Below are positions 30,040 to 42,250 of a DNA stretch of 64,000 nucleotides, piece after piece. The stretch covers positions 20,219,332-20,283,331 of the forward strand of contig OZ020516.1 in assembly GCA_963971425.1 (NCBI GenBank), in the 5' to 3' direction. The translations under genes and the position numbers were made by a program. The notes under the pieces are model-generated. The model had not been told where the DNA came from. It saw only the letters and a list, made by a program, of their open reading frames with translations, and did no database searches. Every line of letters starts with the position of its first letter. The stretch's first letter is position 1. This DNA comes from Bryoerythrophyllum caledonicum. Taxonomy: Eukaryota > Streptophyta > Bryopsida > Pottiales > Pottiaceae.

Positions 30040-31607
30040 CTCGTAATTGAAAGACCAAGGTCAGATCTGCCGCCCGGACCAACTGGGCTGCCTCTCATAG
30101 GATCATTGCACTTGCTCGCCTCACCAGGCTCTGGGACAGCTTGCGAAGAAGTATGGCCCACTCATGTCTTTTGCGCCTGGGCCAAGCACTGTGCATCGTC
30201 GCTTCGTCTCCGGAAACGGCCATGGAGTTTCTCCACACCCAATTTCTCCTCTCGACCCCCTTTTAGAGCTGGTGAAGTCGTGTTCCATGGACAGGGTCGG
30301 TATTCCTGCTCCTCCCAGCTCCTTTGCAATATAAAATCTTACCACTTTCACGACCCCAACAAGTTCTCGAAGGAAATGAGTACAGCTGTGGTGCTTATGA
30401 TCTTTCCAGATATCCTGTGCCAGAACGCTTCTCTAGTTTGGCGGCACCTGAAGACGATTTTCAAGACGGAGCTGACGGGTCCGAAGCGATTGGAGGCGAC
30501 TCTAAACGTGCGTGTCGAGGAAGTTGGTCACTTGATCCGCACCCTCCCTCAGAACTGCAAAATATAGCTCAGGACCTACCTGAGGGTGATGCTCAACAAC
30601 ACCATCTCCCGTTTGATACTCAACCCGGCGCTTGAGCGCAAGGTGAAGAACACGTTGCTGAAGATTAGAATCTGCTAGCAATAGAATTCAAAGGGATCAC
30701 GAGTGCGATTGGACAATGCGTCAGCGCGTTCTATCCTGGTGACTTTATTCCTGGTCTCAGGTGGTTGGATCTTCAGGGGATGGAGAAACGGTTCAAGGAC
30801 ACCAACAACCTCACGGACTCGTTCGAATCTAAAGTCATCGCCGAGCACGACGCAAAGCGCAAGCTGGGTACTGTCATAGAGGAGAAGAAGGATATGGTCC
30901 ATATGCTCCTTGACGAAGTGGAGAAGACTGATGCCAAACATCGAATCACCATGACCAACGTGAAAGCCACGATGTGGGTAAGAAGAATCTCCAGTCCCAT
31001 CCCTGCCTCATGCCAATGTCAACACTTGTTGTGCTAACTTAGTCGTCACCAATTCTCGTCCAGGACGCATTCTCTGTTGCCCGGACACAATCCTGATCGG
31101 AACCGAATGGGCGATGTCGGAAGTCCTCCGGAATCCAGAAGTGGTGGCCAAAGCGCAAGCAGAGCTTGACGCGGTGGTCGGGCAGCACCGGCGCGTGCAC
31201 GAATCCGACATTCCAAACCTCGCCTAAGGTAAGCCCCCCCCATAACCAACAAAAACCCATAGCCAACGCCTATAAAATTGGGGTATATCCAACCCTCTTC
31301 CATCCCATTACCACCAACTCAGTTCCAAATGGAGGTTTGCTATTAGTCAAGACCCTTACTTTTGGTTGTTGGTTATAGGAGGTACCTACTACTGGCCACC
31401 CACTAAATATGGTTGCACAGTTTGAAAATTCATAACTAATTCAGTTTTCATCGAAAAAATATGAAATCACTTGGGTTGGAATTGTAATTCTATTGGCTAT
31501 CACTAAAAAATAGTAGTATAATTATTTCCTCTCTCCATATATGCACATTCCTTAACTTGTCGGTTTTAGGGGGGTTTACCTTACATCCAGGCCATCGTGA
31601 ATGAAAC
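30040..31607 (+). pseudogene. Cytochrome P450 pseudogene A, split by a MITE
   Basis: Plant microsomal-type P450 remnant, truncated before the heme region. Recognisable pieces in order: LPPGPTGLPLIGSLHLL (proline hinge), a shifted middle, RFSSLAAPEDD overlapping a frame that gives VWRHLKTIFKTELTGPKR (helix C, W-R-x-x-R), WLDLQGMEKRFKDTNN, KDMVHMLLDEVEKTD, an 86-bp intron at 30978-31063, then TILIGTEWAMSEVLRNPEVV (helix I/J) and HESDIPNLA. There the 355-bp MITE interrupts it; beyond it the text resumes as YIQAIVNETL (helix K, the ExxR region) and then ends. Several frameshifts and stops. Nearly the same gene lies at 62440-63657. Confidence 0.85.
31227..31581 (+). mobile_element. 355-bp MITE, copy 2, inside P450 pseudogene A
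   Basis: Same family as 13586-13939. Ends AGGTAAGCCCCCC and reverse of GGGGGGTTTACCT. Flanking TA on both sides (31225-31226, 31582-31583). Removing the element and one TA restores GCCTACATCCAG, i.e. Ala-Tyr-Ile-Gln, exactly what a P450 has here, so insertion site and duplication are certain. Confidence 0.95.
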
Positions 31608-32859
31608 ATTATGAATGGAAACGGGAGATGCAATGGATGTTTTGTTGAGAATGAATGTGGTAGAATGTACCCTTGATGAGCTAGAATGTACTTGAATGTA
31701 CTTGAATATACCACAATATGCGATGGAGGTAGCCACAGTCACTCCCATGCTGCCACGTGGAGGCATGAGAGTGGTCCTTGCCGACCGAGAATATTAGCGT
31801 TTAAGTGGTATTAACCAAATTTCTCCCGTCCCAAAGCCTCATATGCACCAAAATGGCAAATCGGGAGGTCGTTTCTCTATGCGCAGCGAGGAGCGTTTCT
31901 TCAAAATAGACGTCAGACGGCCATTTCTACCGAGGCCCCGTGTCCCAGTGGAGATGCTCTTAGGTTGATGGCAGAACACCAGCCTCACATGTAGAAGTAG
32001 TTGCTCCCTGCGGTTTTAGGATATCATGACAACAACACAAAATTCGGCATTTTTAAACAAACTAAATTGGCATGGTTGCCACCTTCCTAAACAGGCTAGG
32101 TTAGAGAATGCTCAGCAGCTCCCTTGAACACTCCTTTGAACATTTAGTTTCTAGTCTACAAGCCGTATATCACTGAAACGGCTCCCCCACCAATGCCCTC
32201 ACACTCAAAAAACTTTGTTGTGGTTTTCTTGAAACATAGTGGTCCACTCCAAGGAGAGACTTTTGAATTGTGTATCGTTAAATTTTGGAGTAAAAAAATT
32301 AATTTATAGTTTGTTACGGATATCATCCAAACTAAGATTTAACACATCCAAAGACCAAAAGGTGGTTGCGTGATCACTAAAGGGTTAGTCACTACGGTTG
32401 TTTGTTGTGAATCCACTATGTGATATTATACCATAGTTTTATACGTAGCAGGCCTTCATTTCATAAGAGTACCTTATAAGTGTATGTCATTTCATAAGAG
32501 TACTTGTGGATTCTCCAGGCCCTTGTTTCCACTTGGGCATCAAACCCTGAAGGCCCAAGAGTCCCTTCCGGAGCCTGTAAGAGTTCCCTCAAGACTCTTG
32601 GGCCTTTAGGGGTTACCGCGTTAACTACCATTCATTGGCATTACACTACCCCTACGCGTTGGTCGGATTTGTACATAATTAATTCAAAATGGAGACTGTC
32701 GAAAATTTCTAGAAAATATATGGGATTTGTCTAAGGTGATACCCATGTAATGTCAAGGTCATATCCACCCAATATCTAGGAAATACTCATGTAACATCTA
32801 GGTGATACTTTTTGTGTCGGAACCACTGTGGATTGGAAAACTAACCAATCTCTAAAGGA
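31608..32859. other. Spacer after P450 pseudogene A
   Basis: No gene seen. At 32550-32605 a short inverted pair (GGCCCAAGAGTC...GACTCTTGGGCC, about 27-bp loop) ends in a GGCCTTTAGGGGTTA terminus of the TTAA-type repeat family. The rest is AT-rich without signal. Confidence 0.45.
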
Positions 32860-33265
32860 CCGGGCCTTGTGTTTCACCAAACCACCCCAAAATTGCCACT
32901 TTGACATGAGATATTATTAGAATAATTAAAACATCAGTTTACTATTTTCAACTCTAGGATCTTTAAGCTAACTATTGAAAGAAGACATCTAAAGAATTTC
33001 ATAATTGTTGACCTTACAGATTGTATGATACATGCATTTGAAGAGTGCAAAATCGTTTTTTTCCACTGTGCCTGGACATGGCCACCGTACTTTGACTCAA
33101 GATTGTAGCATATTTTTCCGCTGCACATTGCATAAGCTCAATGGATCTATGTTCTACCTTGTGTTAGGTCATTGCACGCCAAAAATCACAAATAATGGAG
33201 GTGTGTACAATAAGAAAAATGGACCTGCAACGACCACGGGTATAGAAAGTGGCCCTTTATTTCGG
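32860..33265 (+). repeat. Dispersed repeat, copy 1 (second copy 49795-50185)
   Basis: Long similarity at about 75 percent to 49795-50185, including GGATCTATGTTCTACCTTGT, GTTAGGTC, TACTTTGACTCAAGAT and AGAAAAATGGAC. No coding content and no inverted ends seen, so the element type is open. Confidence 0.75.
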
Positions 33266-34852
33266 AAAGCAATTTATTTTTTTAATTAGAGAAATAATTG
33301 TTGGATCTAAAATTCAAACGGAGAATAGAATTATCATAACTTATTCTAACAATAGAAAAAAATAAAAATAAATAAAATCCTTAATTTCTATGCATTTTAA
33401 AGTGAAAACAATGAAGGTTGCCAAGAACTTTCCTTCACTATTACCTACCTCAAAATAGTGCAATTGTCAACTCTACACCAACACTATTCATCTCCGTAAT
33501 ACCATGCCCAACTACCAGAAGGAACATGCTTTCTATGTTTGAAGCACCATAACTTTTTCAGTATAAGTCAAAGAAGAAAAAAAATCACCGTGAAGATAAC
33601 TTGTATTTCTTTTCTCACTAAAAATTTGAAGAACTTATCTTCAAAAAAGGATTTTAGGAACCTGCCCTACACCGATTTGTACCCTGCAGATACAAATGGT
33701 CCTTTAGAGGTTAATTCGATAGGGAGTGTCCAAACCCGACCAATGCGTACAGTATACATATGCAATCAGATGTGCTGACCTTTCTTGTAACTGAGGGCGC
33801 TTGGTGAAAATCATAGTGCAGTCGTTTTGCTGGAAAGGGGCATTCCAGCTGCTGCCTTCATTGACGTTCAATGGTGCACATTCTTCGGCTTCTGATGAGT
33901 TGGCCAAGTAGTAAAGGCTTTTGTAAATCATGCTTTACATTATTTGTGATGACATCTGTGTCGATAATTCATCCGAATAATTGGAATTGGTGTTTCCGAA
34001 CACGATAGGAAAGTGACCTTCGGTGCACTCTGGCTACACAGTAGTTGCAGTACTGTATTTGAAGTATCTGGATGCGTTTTTTTTAAATCTCCAGCTATGT
34101 TCGGTAGTGTGAAATAACCATGTGACAATGGAACCGTATTCTGTATAACCACCCTTCATTTAGAGCAGAAATGTAGCTTCAAGCCACCTGGCTTCTTGTT
34201 AAGGTTACACAACCTTAGACATGCACTTATAAGGTACTCTTATGAAAACCACCATCATCTACACACAGCAGATACATTTCATCGCAACCCCACTTCACAA
34301 AAATCACGTGGAGATCAGCAAGAACCGTTCGAAACCTAACAACTTGTCCAATGTGCGTTTTGAAGACAGAAACAACCGCCACTTCTGGAAATAGTTCAAA
34401 CACTAAAAGCACCAAAATTGACCCTCCCAGGGTCTTAAAGGGTTAACATAAGACCCTTTTCATACTAACGACTCGACTAAAACAAAATGTACCAGAAACA
34501 TAGATGATGTCCACCATAATCTATTATCATTGTAGATTCCTCTTTCATCCAGTCGCTGGTCTGAAGGAGGCCTAGGGTCACACATGAACGACACTCCTGA
34601 TATCCAATCATTGCCCATCCGCATTCCCCACTTTGAGAGCTGATAATTTCGTAGGTCCTCGCCTGTTCAATTCAAGGTCTGAGTAACTCTACAAAACTGT
34701 AACAAAGGGTGTGACTATATTTCAAGCATACTGATAGTGTGAATGATTGGTACTAAGCAATGATCATCGGTCAAAATTGGTGAGCCTGATCAACGCCAAG
34801 ATCAAGTCTAGATACTAGAAAAAAAAAACGGTGATATTACAATGCGGTGAGG
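33266..34852. other. AT-rich spacer with element ends
   Basis: Holds TTAA-family termini at 33698-33715 (CCTTTAGAGGTTAA) and 34433-34446 (CTTAAAGGGTTAAC). They could bound one element of about 0.75 kb. No gene seen. Confidence 0.4.
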
Positions 34853-35266
34853 TTAATCCGCGTCGATGGCGTTGCGGAGCTGGAGATTGGGCCACACGAT
34901 CTGTACAGCGCGAACCTGCTTGCTCTTGGCGTTCACGAAGTCCAGCACCTCCCCGTACGACTGCTTGATTGACGACGAGATCTTCACCTCCATCTGCTTC
35001 GCTTGCGGCTCCAGCGTCTGCTTCAGCTCCTTGAGCTTCGCCTTGAACGAGTCCAGCCCCCACGCGCTGCAGTCCTCCAGATCCACCTCCGTCATCGACC
35101 CTGTCACCACCGGCACCGGCGACGACGACGACGTCAGATCCGGCAGCGACCGCGGCTTCGTCGTCGCGCGCAGCGCCGACCCCGCGCCTAGCTCCTCCGT
35201 CTCCGCGATCGTAGGTAACCTGTGGTAACACTTGGAGGTCTTCACGTAATGCCTGCGCTTCCTCAT
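34853..35266 (-). CDS. Small hypothetical protein, 137 aa
   Basis: GC-rich single-exon ORF starting at a true ATG (MRKRRHYVKTSKCYHRLPT) in a GC island with an AT-rich 3' flank, the pattern expected of a real gene. The N-terminus is basic; residues 30-55 are Ser/Pro/Val-rich and probably disordered; residues 70-125 (FKAKLKELKQTLEPQAKQME...YGEVLDFVNAKSKQV) predict as amphipathic helix, perhaps a coiled coil. No domain recognised and no membrane segment. Further minus-strand open frames upstream (35.4-36.2 kb) are GC-rich leader and promoter sequence rather than coding. Function unknown. Confidence 0.6.
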   Translation of the reverse strand: MRKRRHYVKTSKCYHRLPTIAETEELGAGSALRATTKPRSLPDLTSSSSPVPVVTGSMTEVDLEDCSAWGLDSFKAKLKELKQTLEPQAKQMEVKISSSIKQSYGEVLDFVNAKSKQVRAVQIVWPNLQLRNAIDAD

Positions 35267-36050
35267 CTCTCCCTACACCTAGCCTATCCCCCCAAAACGC
35301 GCCTCGGTCGTCTCACTCCCGCCCTGAACGCAGCCTCATCTGTGCTATCCTTGCAATGCACACACTTCACAGCAGCCCCACCCAATGCATCACATGATCA
35401 AGTGGTGGTCGCCCTCAACAAAACCAAAACCTGTGAACTACGACCTAGCACCGCTCCAGGATCTAGGATCGACACCGCCTTGGATGTATCGACTGATGAG
35501 TCCCTCGAAGCGTACGGAGAGGCAATGTAATATCTGTATCGATGTGATCCGCGAGCGGCGCCGCGCGAGCAGGGTGCCAGGCTCCCAGCTGACTGTCCAG
35601 ATTCCGCACGATGGACGAGCGCCGGTCGGCTTCGAATGGGAACGCTCCCCACATTGCATAAGGTGGAAATGAAGATGCAGCGACGAGCGAGCGAGCGGAC
35701 GAGAAGCGGTTGAACCGGGAGCTCACCGCGTGCGCAGAGGCCAAAGTTAGGCGGTCCCGAAACGGCACTGAACTGGACTGGACTGGCAGTGGTTTCGCCC
35801 GCGCGCTCAGGCGGCCCCAGTCGCTCGCGGCTTGGTGGATGCGCGTGTCGGGTTTGGTGGATTTGGGAGTGTGTGTTGGTTGATTCGGAGCTGCTGGATG
35901 ATGGACGCTGGTGGAATGCCCCCACAACCAGCAGGCGATCCACTTGGCTGCGACCTCGTCGCGGCCCTCTGTTGCGCCGTGCCCCTCGCTGCGTCGTCGT
36001 CCCCATTTGCTCTTCATCCATGTCCAGGTCTCTGTGGATGTGGCTGGATT
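35267..36050. promoter_or_regulatory. GC-rich upstream region of the 137-aa gene
   Basis: About 55-60 percent GC with open frames on both strands, ending in the GGAT tandem array. It is most simply the leader and promoter of the minus-strand gene. Open frames up to 241 aa here have low-complexity content (HPSIHLSLIYPTNPSIHP) and reflect composition. Confidence 0.4.
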
Positions 36051-36181
36051 GATTGGATAGCAGACTCCAGTTTGATGGATGGATGGATTGGTTGGATAGA
36101 TCAGTGATGGATGGATGGATGGATTGGTTGGATAGATCAGTGATAGATGGATGGATGGATGGATGGATGGCTGGCTGGATG
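36051..36181 (+). repeat. GGAT-rich minisatellite
   Basis: ATGGATGGATGGATTGG-TTGGATAGATCAGTG units repeated twice, followed by six GGAT units and GGCT units. Simple repeat upstream of the 137-aa gene. Confidence 0.9.
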
Positions 36182-38930
36182 TTGACATGACCTCGGAATG
36201 AAAGGTGTTAGTTGAAGAGTTTTCAATCCGAAGGTGTAAGTCTTGCTAGAGATGAGTACGTTTTTGGAATTGTACAGAGTGAAATACGTCCCTATATATA
36301 CGGTTCTCGATTGACGTTTATGGGTTAACCTCTAAAGGATCAAGTGCCACTAGGGGGATATATATTTTTACTTTGACTACAAATATCTTTCAATTTATTC
36401 AATCAAAATTCACAAAAAAAATTGCCACATCATCTCATATAGGTTTAGAAAAGGTCTTACGGTTACCTTTTAAAAATTTCATCCTTGGCAATTTTTTATC
36501 TATGGAGTAGAGATTCCTCTGAAATGCCTTGGCCTAACATTACAAAGAATTATATTGTAGTTGTTGCTCTTTCAAGGCCAGCTTTTTTTTTAAAAGAGAT
36601 GAGGCTTTCATAAATTTTGCGTAACATGGTTTGTGAAAGGAGTTTGCTACCTTGGCCATGCAAGGGCAACTTGAGAAGACTAACCCCTTAAGGCCCGCAC
36701 ATTTTTGCTCACATTCTCATTGAAAACTGCCAGTATCAATGCATTCAACACAAAATAAAAATAAACACATTTTTTACATATCTAACCATAGGATCTTGTA
36801 GTGGGATTGTACAAGTGTGTGTGGTACAAAATTTGTTCAATTTGAGTCCACAGATTGAAAGATATCAGCCTTTGAAGTAAGACATAAATTCTCCTTTGGG
36901 TCATACTAAACACCTTCAACAAACTTTGACCACCTTCTATGGCAAAAAATTTCATTACGGTCCATGATTTTCTAAATTTAACTTAAAAGGGATCTTGTTA
37001 TGCACATGTGCACCAAAATTTAGAAGTAGAAGAGGGGTAGAAGATGTCCTTAAAAATCCTTAATGCAACTATGTTATGAGAATTGACAATACACTTCAAG
37101 TTTTGCATATATCATATCCTCCCAAGAATTTTTGAAATACAAAAAATTGTACGGTAGATGTAAAGATTTACATTTTCTTTCCAAGAGGAATTTTCTTTTT
37201 TTAAATGGACAAAAACTTGAATTTCTATTGAATTTAGAGTAAATTAAAGTTAGCTACACTATTTGTTATTTGTCACACTCAACCGCTGCACTATTTGTGT
37301 ATGTTACTAAAAAAAATTGTAACTTTTGAACCATAAGTCGAATTTCTACCAAAAACGTCATGTCTACGGGAAGCTAATAAAAAGTTGCCCATTTAGCTAA
37401 AAAATCTCCAAAAATTGGGCCTAGATTTGAGATTGTAAGACCTTACTCAAACTCAAAATGTCCCCCGAGGGACATTGGGCCTTTAGAGGCAACTATGGAA
37501 ATTTGTAGCTTAATGCTTGCATTATATTTCTTAGTGAAAATCATTGTAGAAGATGTGCCTTATATGTTTTTTTTGGAAAAAAAGAATGTGTGATTTTTCA
37601 TATTTTGAAGGATAGTGTAAAATTTTTAATCTAAAAAGGTCTATTGCCCCAAAGGTTCAATCACTCAATTTTTTAACCCCTAAAGGACCAAGTGTCCTTT
37701 GGGGGGACAATTTCGATTATAGGCACGTTCCTAAAAATCGTTTTATTTTTTTAATAGTTTTATTCTAAATTGTCCGTGATAAGAGTTTTGTGGGGGTATT
37801 TTTTTTTTTACTCATTGTTTGAAAGTTATCGGCCTTCAAAGTCAAATATGGGGACGCCGGGCAACCATGTGAACCAATGAAATTACAAGTGTCGAAGAGG
37901 GGCAGTAATTAGGGGCATAAAGGATGGAGGAAGGGTCGGGCAATTCAAATCATGGGTGGAAGAAGAACCTTGAAAAATGCCTTTCATAAAAAACAAGAAA
38001 ATTTATTAAGTTTTTTTTTTAAAAATGGTATCAGAGTGCGCTAGCCAATTGTCCAATAGATCCACGGAGCGACTAGCAGAGGCCCACTATGTTGGAATTT
38101 TTCTTTTTTTCTTTTTCTTCTTTTTCTTCTTCCACGTGTGAACAAAAGTTTAACAACCCTAACTTTTACGGGAAGTGGGTGAGATGACGTGGCCCAATAT
38201 TTGATTAACAAGACCCATTTTCAAAGACTGCCCTACCAAAAATTGCTTGGATTATTCAATAAAAATGTCAATATTAGAGATATTACTATTTTAATCCAAT
38301 TATTTTTCCTAAATTAGTGAAAAATGGATTGACAAGTTTGAACCGTTGGAATTTTCAAATATATAAAGTTGTATGCAACAAACATTTCCACTCCATTTCT
38401 GAAGTCATTGTCACATTTTTGTACCCCCATGCACCAAACTATTTATTTCAACATGCATCACTCCTTGTTTTGACCTATCATTTTGTACACAATTAGCTAA
38501 CATCATATGAATCATATTGGTAATGGTTTTAAATACACTTTAGTGTAAGAGTTCCAAGATATGCAAAGTCAAAGTCGGTTGATCTAGCCGGGCAAGGGGC
38601 AAAAAAAACTATTTCTTGCACTTCAAACACTATAATCTTCAAATTTGTGCGGTGGATTTCAACCAAAAAAATAGCACATTTGGATAGAAGCGTTTTTAAG
38701 ATCTTACGGTTAATAGTCCAAAATCTTGTTCAAAAATGGAATTTTTGTGCCTCTTTCTTACAGTGGCAGTTTTAGACTAGTATTTGTGCGAAATTGCTAA
38801 GGAACTTTAGGGGTCGAGGAGCATAAATTTATAGTTTGGGCTGTTGAAAAATCTTTTTGGAATTTGAGCGACTTAAAGTTAAGTCTCCAACAAGACTAAA
38901 ATCACTTGATTAGAAATTGAAGAAAAATTT
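36182..38930. other. AT-rich block of TTAA-type repeats
   Basis: 36182-36345 is the right half of the TTAA family (GAATGAAAGGTGTTAGTTGA, GTAAGTCTTGCTAGA) ending in GGTTAACCTCTAAAGGA. Further termini lie at 36687 (TAACCCCTTAAGG), 37472 (GGGCCTTTAGAGG) and 37674 (TTAACCCCTAAAGGACC). Pieces near 38.6 kb match an arm of the 15 kb inverted repeat. No gene seen. Confidence 0.55.
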
Positions 38931-39130
38931 AACCCTTTATACATCAAAAGGTGCCATTGGTGTCCACAATATTCTACATGTATGGTGTCATATTTGAACA
39001 TGATAAAGCCTAGATATTGAAATGATCTCCAAATGGAAGATGTTAGTTGAAAAATCTTCAATCGAAAGCTGTAAGTCTTGCTAAATTTTAATACATCTTT
39101 TATAATCTATAGAATAAAATAATTGCTTGC
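38931..39130 (+). repeat. TTAA-family repeat, copy
   Basis: Begins TTAACCCTTTATACATC and carries AAAAGGTGCCATTGGTGTCC, TCTACATGTATGGTGTCATA and CTCCAAATGGAAGATGTTAG, matching the element in the PDAP1 intron. The right terminus has decayed. Confidence 0.7.
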
Positions 39131-42060
39131 ATATACGATTCTCGACTGACGTTTGAGGGATATGCGGTTTGAGAGCAAGAGTGGGTTTGTTGCTCTCCAA
39201 TTGATAGCAATACTTGGTGTAGTTTTTATACATGTAATTGATTTAGTTTTAACTTTACAAGAAAATACTTGTCTAACTTGGACTTTTATCATTGACCTTG
39301 AATTTTTTTTTTTAAAATGTCTTAAAGACCAAAAAACAAAAAAAAACACATATACAAAGAATTCAAATTTTTAATGTAAAATGACAACAGTAAAAAAAAT
39401 TAATTGATTTCAAGGATAATAACTAAATTTATAATAAAATTGATTATTATTTGTATATAATATGGTATAATTCATTCAAGTACTTTAAAATGCTCACGTT
39501 GGACGTTGTACAAATACAATATAAATTCTAGTTGATAATTGATTAAACTATCCTTGTCAAGAATTATTATGTTGCCTATTGAGGGTGTGTTTAGTTTATG
39601 TCATAACACCATTTTTGAGCTTTATCACCTCAAAATAGCAGTATATCTTGAAAGTTACAACACATTTCAATCTACTATTTTGGCCTTCCAATATTTCCAT
39701 TCCACTTTCTATATCTTGAATACCTTTGTATACTCCTACATTTCATATATTATTACATCCGCTCATTAAATTTCTATCAACGTCATCCATTTCTATTACA
39801 ACATAGATGAGATCAATGCATGTAGCATTGGGCGTCACCTAGTTGTTAAATTACCGTCAAAAGCCTATATTCATTCAAAAAAAATCAACATAGTCATTAT
39901 AGGAGAAGGTGTACACACTAATCATACTTAATCAAATATTTGGAAAGTTGATTCGCTTTGATATCTGATTCTTTCACTTAAAGGCCTTGTTGATGTCTAC
40001 AAAGCCCTAGTTTGATTAACACTTCTAACAAATATCTACAAAATTCTATAAACTTTCATAAAATTTATAAGTAATGTAGAAATTGATAATACTTCTATAG
40101 ATTTATTAAACAAGGCATCTTCATTAAAAGAAATTGTAGTCAGCTATGAAAGAGGTGTTAAGAAATAATAAGTTTGGCCAAAGTGAAGCTGGTGGAGGTT
40201 ATAAAAAGAAATCACATGATTTTAATTGTCAAAGTTTCAAGTTATCACCAGGGTCTTCATACAAACATGCAAAAGGTGGTTTCTATATTTTACTAACATG
40301 TATGTCGCGAAAAGAGAAGTTGGATTACTACTAAGTTGTCCATCTACAGAGGTTATACCAAAAGATATCAAAGATTCAATCAATAGAATAAAATGAGGAT
40401 CTTATTCTAATTGCTTGTGATTGTATCTTCCCACTCTTGGATATGAGTTATCAATGAATTCATATAACGAAGACAAGCACCTCGAAAGAAACAATACCGC
40501 AAGAAAGCCGATAAGCACTTTGTGAACTTTTAGGTCTTTATTTTGGTCAAATCACCATCCGCAATAAGAAAGAATAACTAACTTAGGCATGTAGGATAGG
40601 TTGTAAGTTGTACTAAAACAATGGAACTTCTCTTTGTTATGTACATGTACATCTCTATTTTGTAGAATATAGAGTATAAAGTTCTCATGCGCTTGGTATG
40701 TGCACAACAATATTGCTACACAACTTATAGATAAATATTCTAAAAATCATAATATATATCTCAAATTGAATTCAGATGCCACTATTAACATATAGAGATA
40801 CTTAAAAAAGAACCACATTTTGGGCATAAAAATGTCTTGAAGTATCATTTGAAACAAGATTTGTTGGTTTAGCACATTAAAGTGTCATAAAAAGTATAAT
40901 AAAACATGAGTAAATCAATTTTTTGAAGCATAGTGAAAAGTTTGATTTAAACAATGTCAAAATTTATAAATAAAACCATATTTTATATTTATGTAAATAA
41001 AATAAGTAAAACTCTAAAACAATTAAATAAACATCTAAAAGAAACAATCAATGCCAATTCAACTACATTGTTCCGTGAATATAGTGTAGACCATACTATT
41101 TGAAATTTCCTACACTAATTGAAAATTTACATGCAATTGTTGACTGACACACACTTGCTTGAGAACAAATACCCAATCAGAACTTGACATGCACATGCTT
41201 TGATGGAAATTAGTGTGAGTGATCTACATCAATAATCCCTCTACACTATATTCAGTGTTTAGTGTAGTTACTCCATCAACTTAACTAAGATCAATACAAA
41301 CCATTATTGACTAATTTAAACATCTACTACTACACTTAATGATTTTATTTAGTATTGCATTGAGATTTATACTCCATACCTTATGCTTGTAAAACTAATT
41401 ACCAACCCAACACCATTCCTTACATGTACCTACTTTATTTCAAATTTGATTTTTTTTCAAAAATACAATTATAATAATTGAAATAAACAACAAAGTTTGT
41501 GAGTATCTTTTTAAAATTTAACAGTTAAATTGTAAATTGCAATAAAAGACACATTAAATGTCCTGAACAAATTTCCTAAAAAAATGCTTAAAATTTTTCA
41601 ACATAATTTTTACATTTCTAAAATTAAAAAAACATTTTTTTTCAATATTGTTGAAAAATGATTACTATGTCGTTTATTTGATATTTAACCATAAATATAT
41701 CACATGAAATATTTATATGGTCACAATTAAACTGTGAGTTTTTCTATGAAATGTTTATATAAAAGATAATTTCAAGAAAGGTTGATTATTTCTTAGTCAT
41801 ATTTTTATGGAGAAGAATAGACATGGCATACTAAATCGTTGTGATTTAAGTAATATATTTATATCTTAATAGATATTGTATATGTATTTTATATAAATAC
41901 TTCATGGAATGAGCTTGGAAGTTCTTAGTCTCAATTGAGCAATTCAAAATTATGTAGTTGCTTGCCAATGCTGTCAAAGTATTTTAAAGCCATGAAATGT
42001 GTATGTTATACCGATCAGCAAGACTCACCTACCTTCTAGAATCAACAACATTTAAACAGA
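39131..42060. other. AT-rich spacer
   Basis: About 70 percent AT with no convincing genes. Short palindromic ends such as AGTGTAG/CTACACT recur near 41.05-41.33 kb and hint at small MITEs that I could not delimit. Confidence 0.5.
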
Positions 42061-42061
42061 T

Positions 42062-42250
42062 GTATCCACGGTTATAGGGTATTTTCAAATTTAGCCTTTT
42101 TCAACAAATTGTCTCCAAAATTTGCAATTTTGCCAAAATTGCCTTGAATTTCACATGTTTAAAAATAAACGGTGATTTTGTTTTGTTTTTGCATTTTCAT
42201 AGTTATTTACACTAGCCGTTGACCGCTCAGAAGATAACTTCGTTGTAATT
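42062..42250 (+). repeat. Right end of the MULE-2 family, separate copy
   Basis: CCACGGTTATAGGGTATTTTC at the start and GACCGCTCAGAAGATAACTTC at the end parallel 13105-13290 of MULE-2 (CCACGGCTATAGGGTATTTTC ... CCGCTCACAAGATAGCGTCG). The interior and the other end are missing. Confidence 0.65.

Noticed and set aside
35398-36188. Minus-strand ORFs of 207 and 241 aa upstream of the 137-aa gene
   Set aside because: Low-complexity translation of the GC-rich upstream region and the GGAT array; no splice join to the 137-aa frame found.
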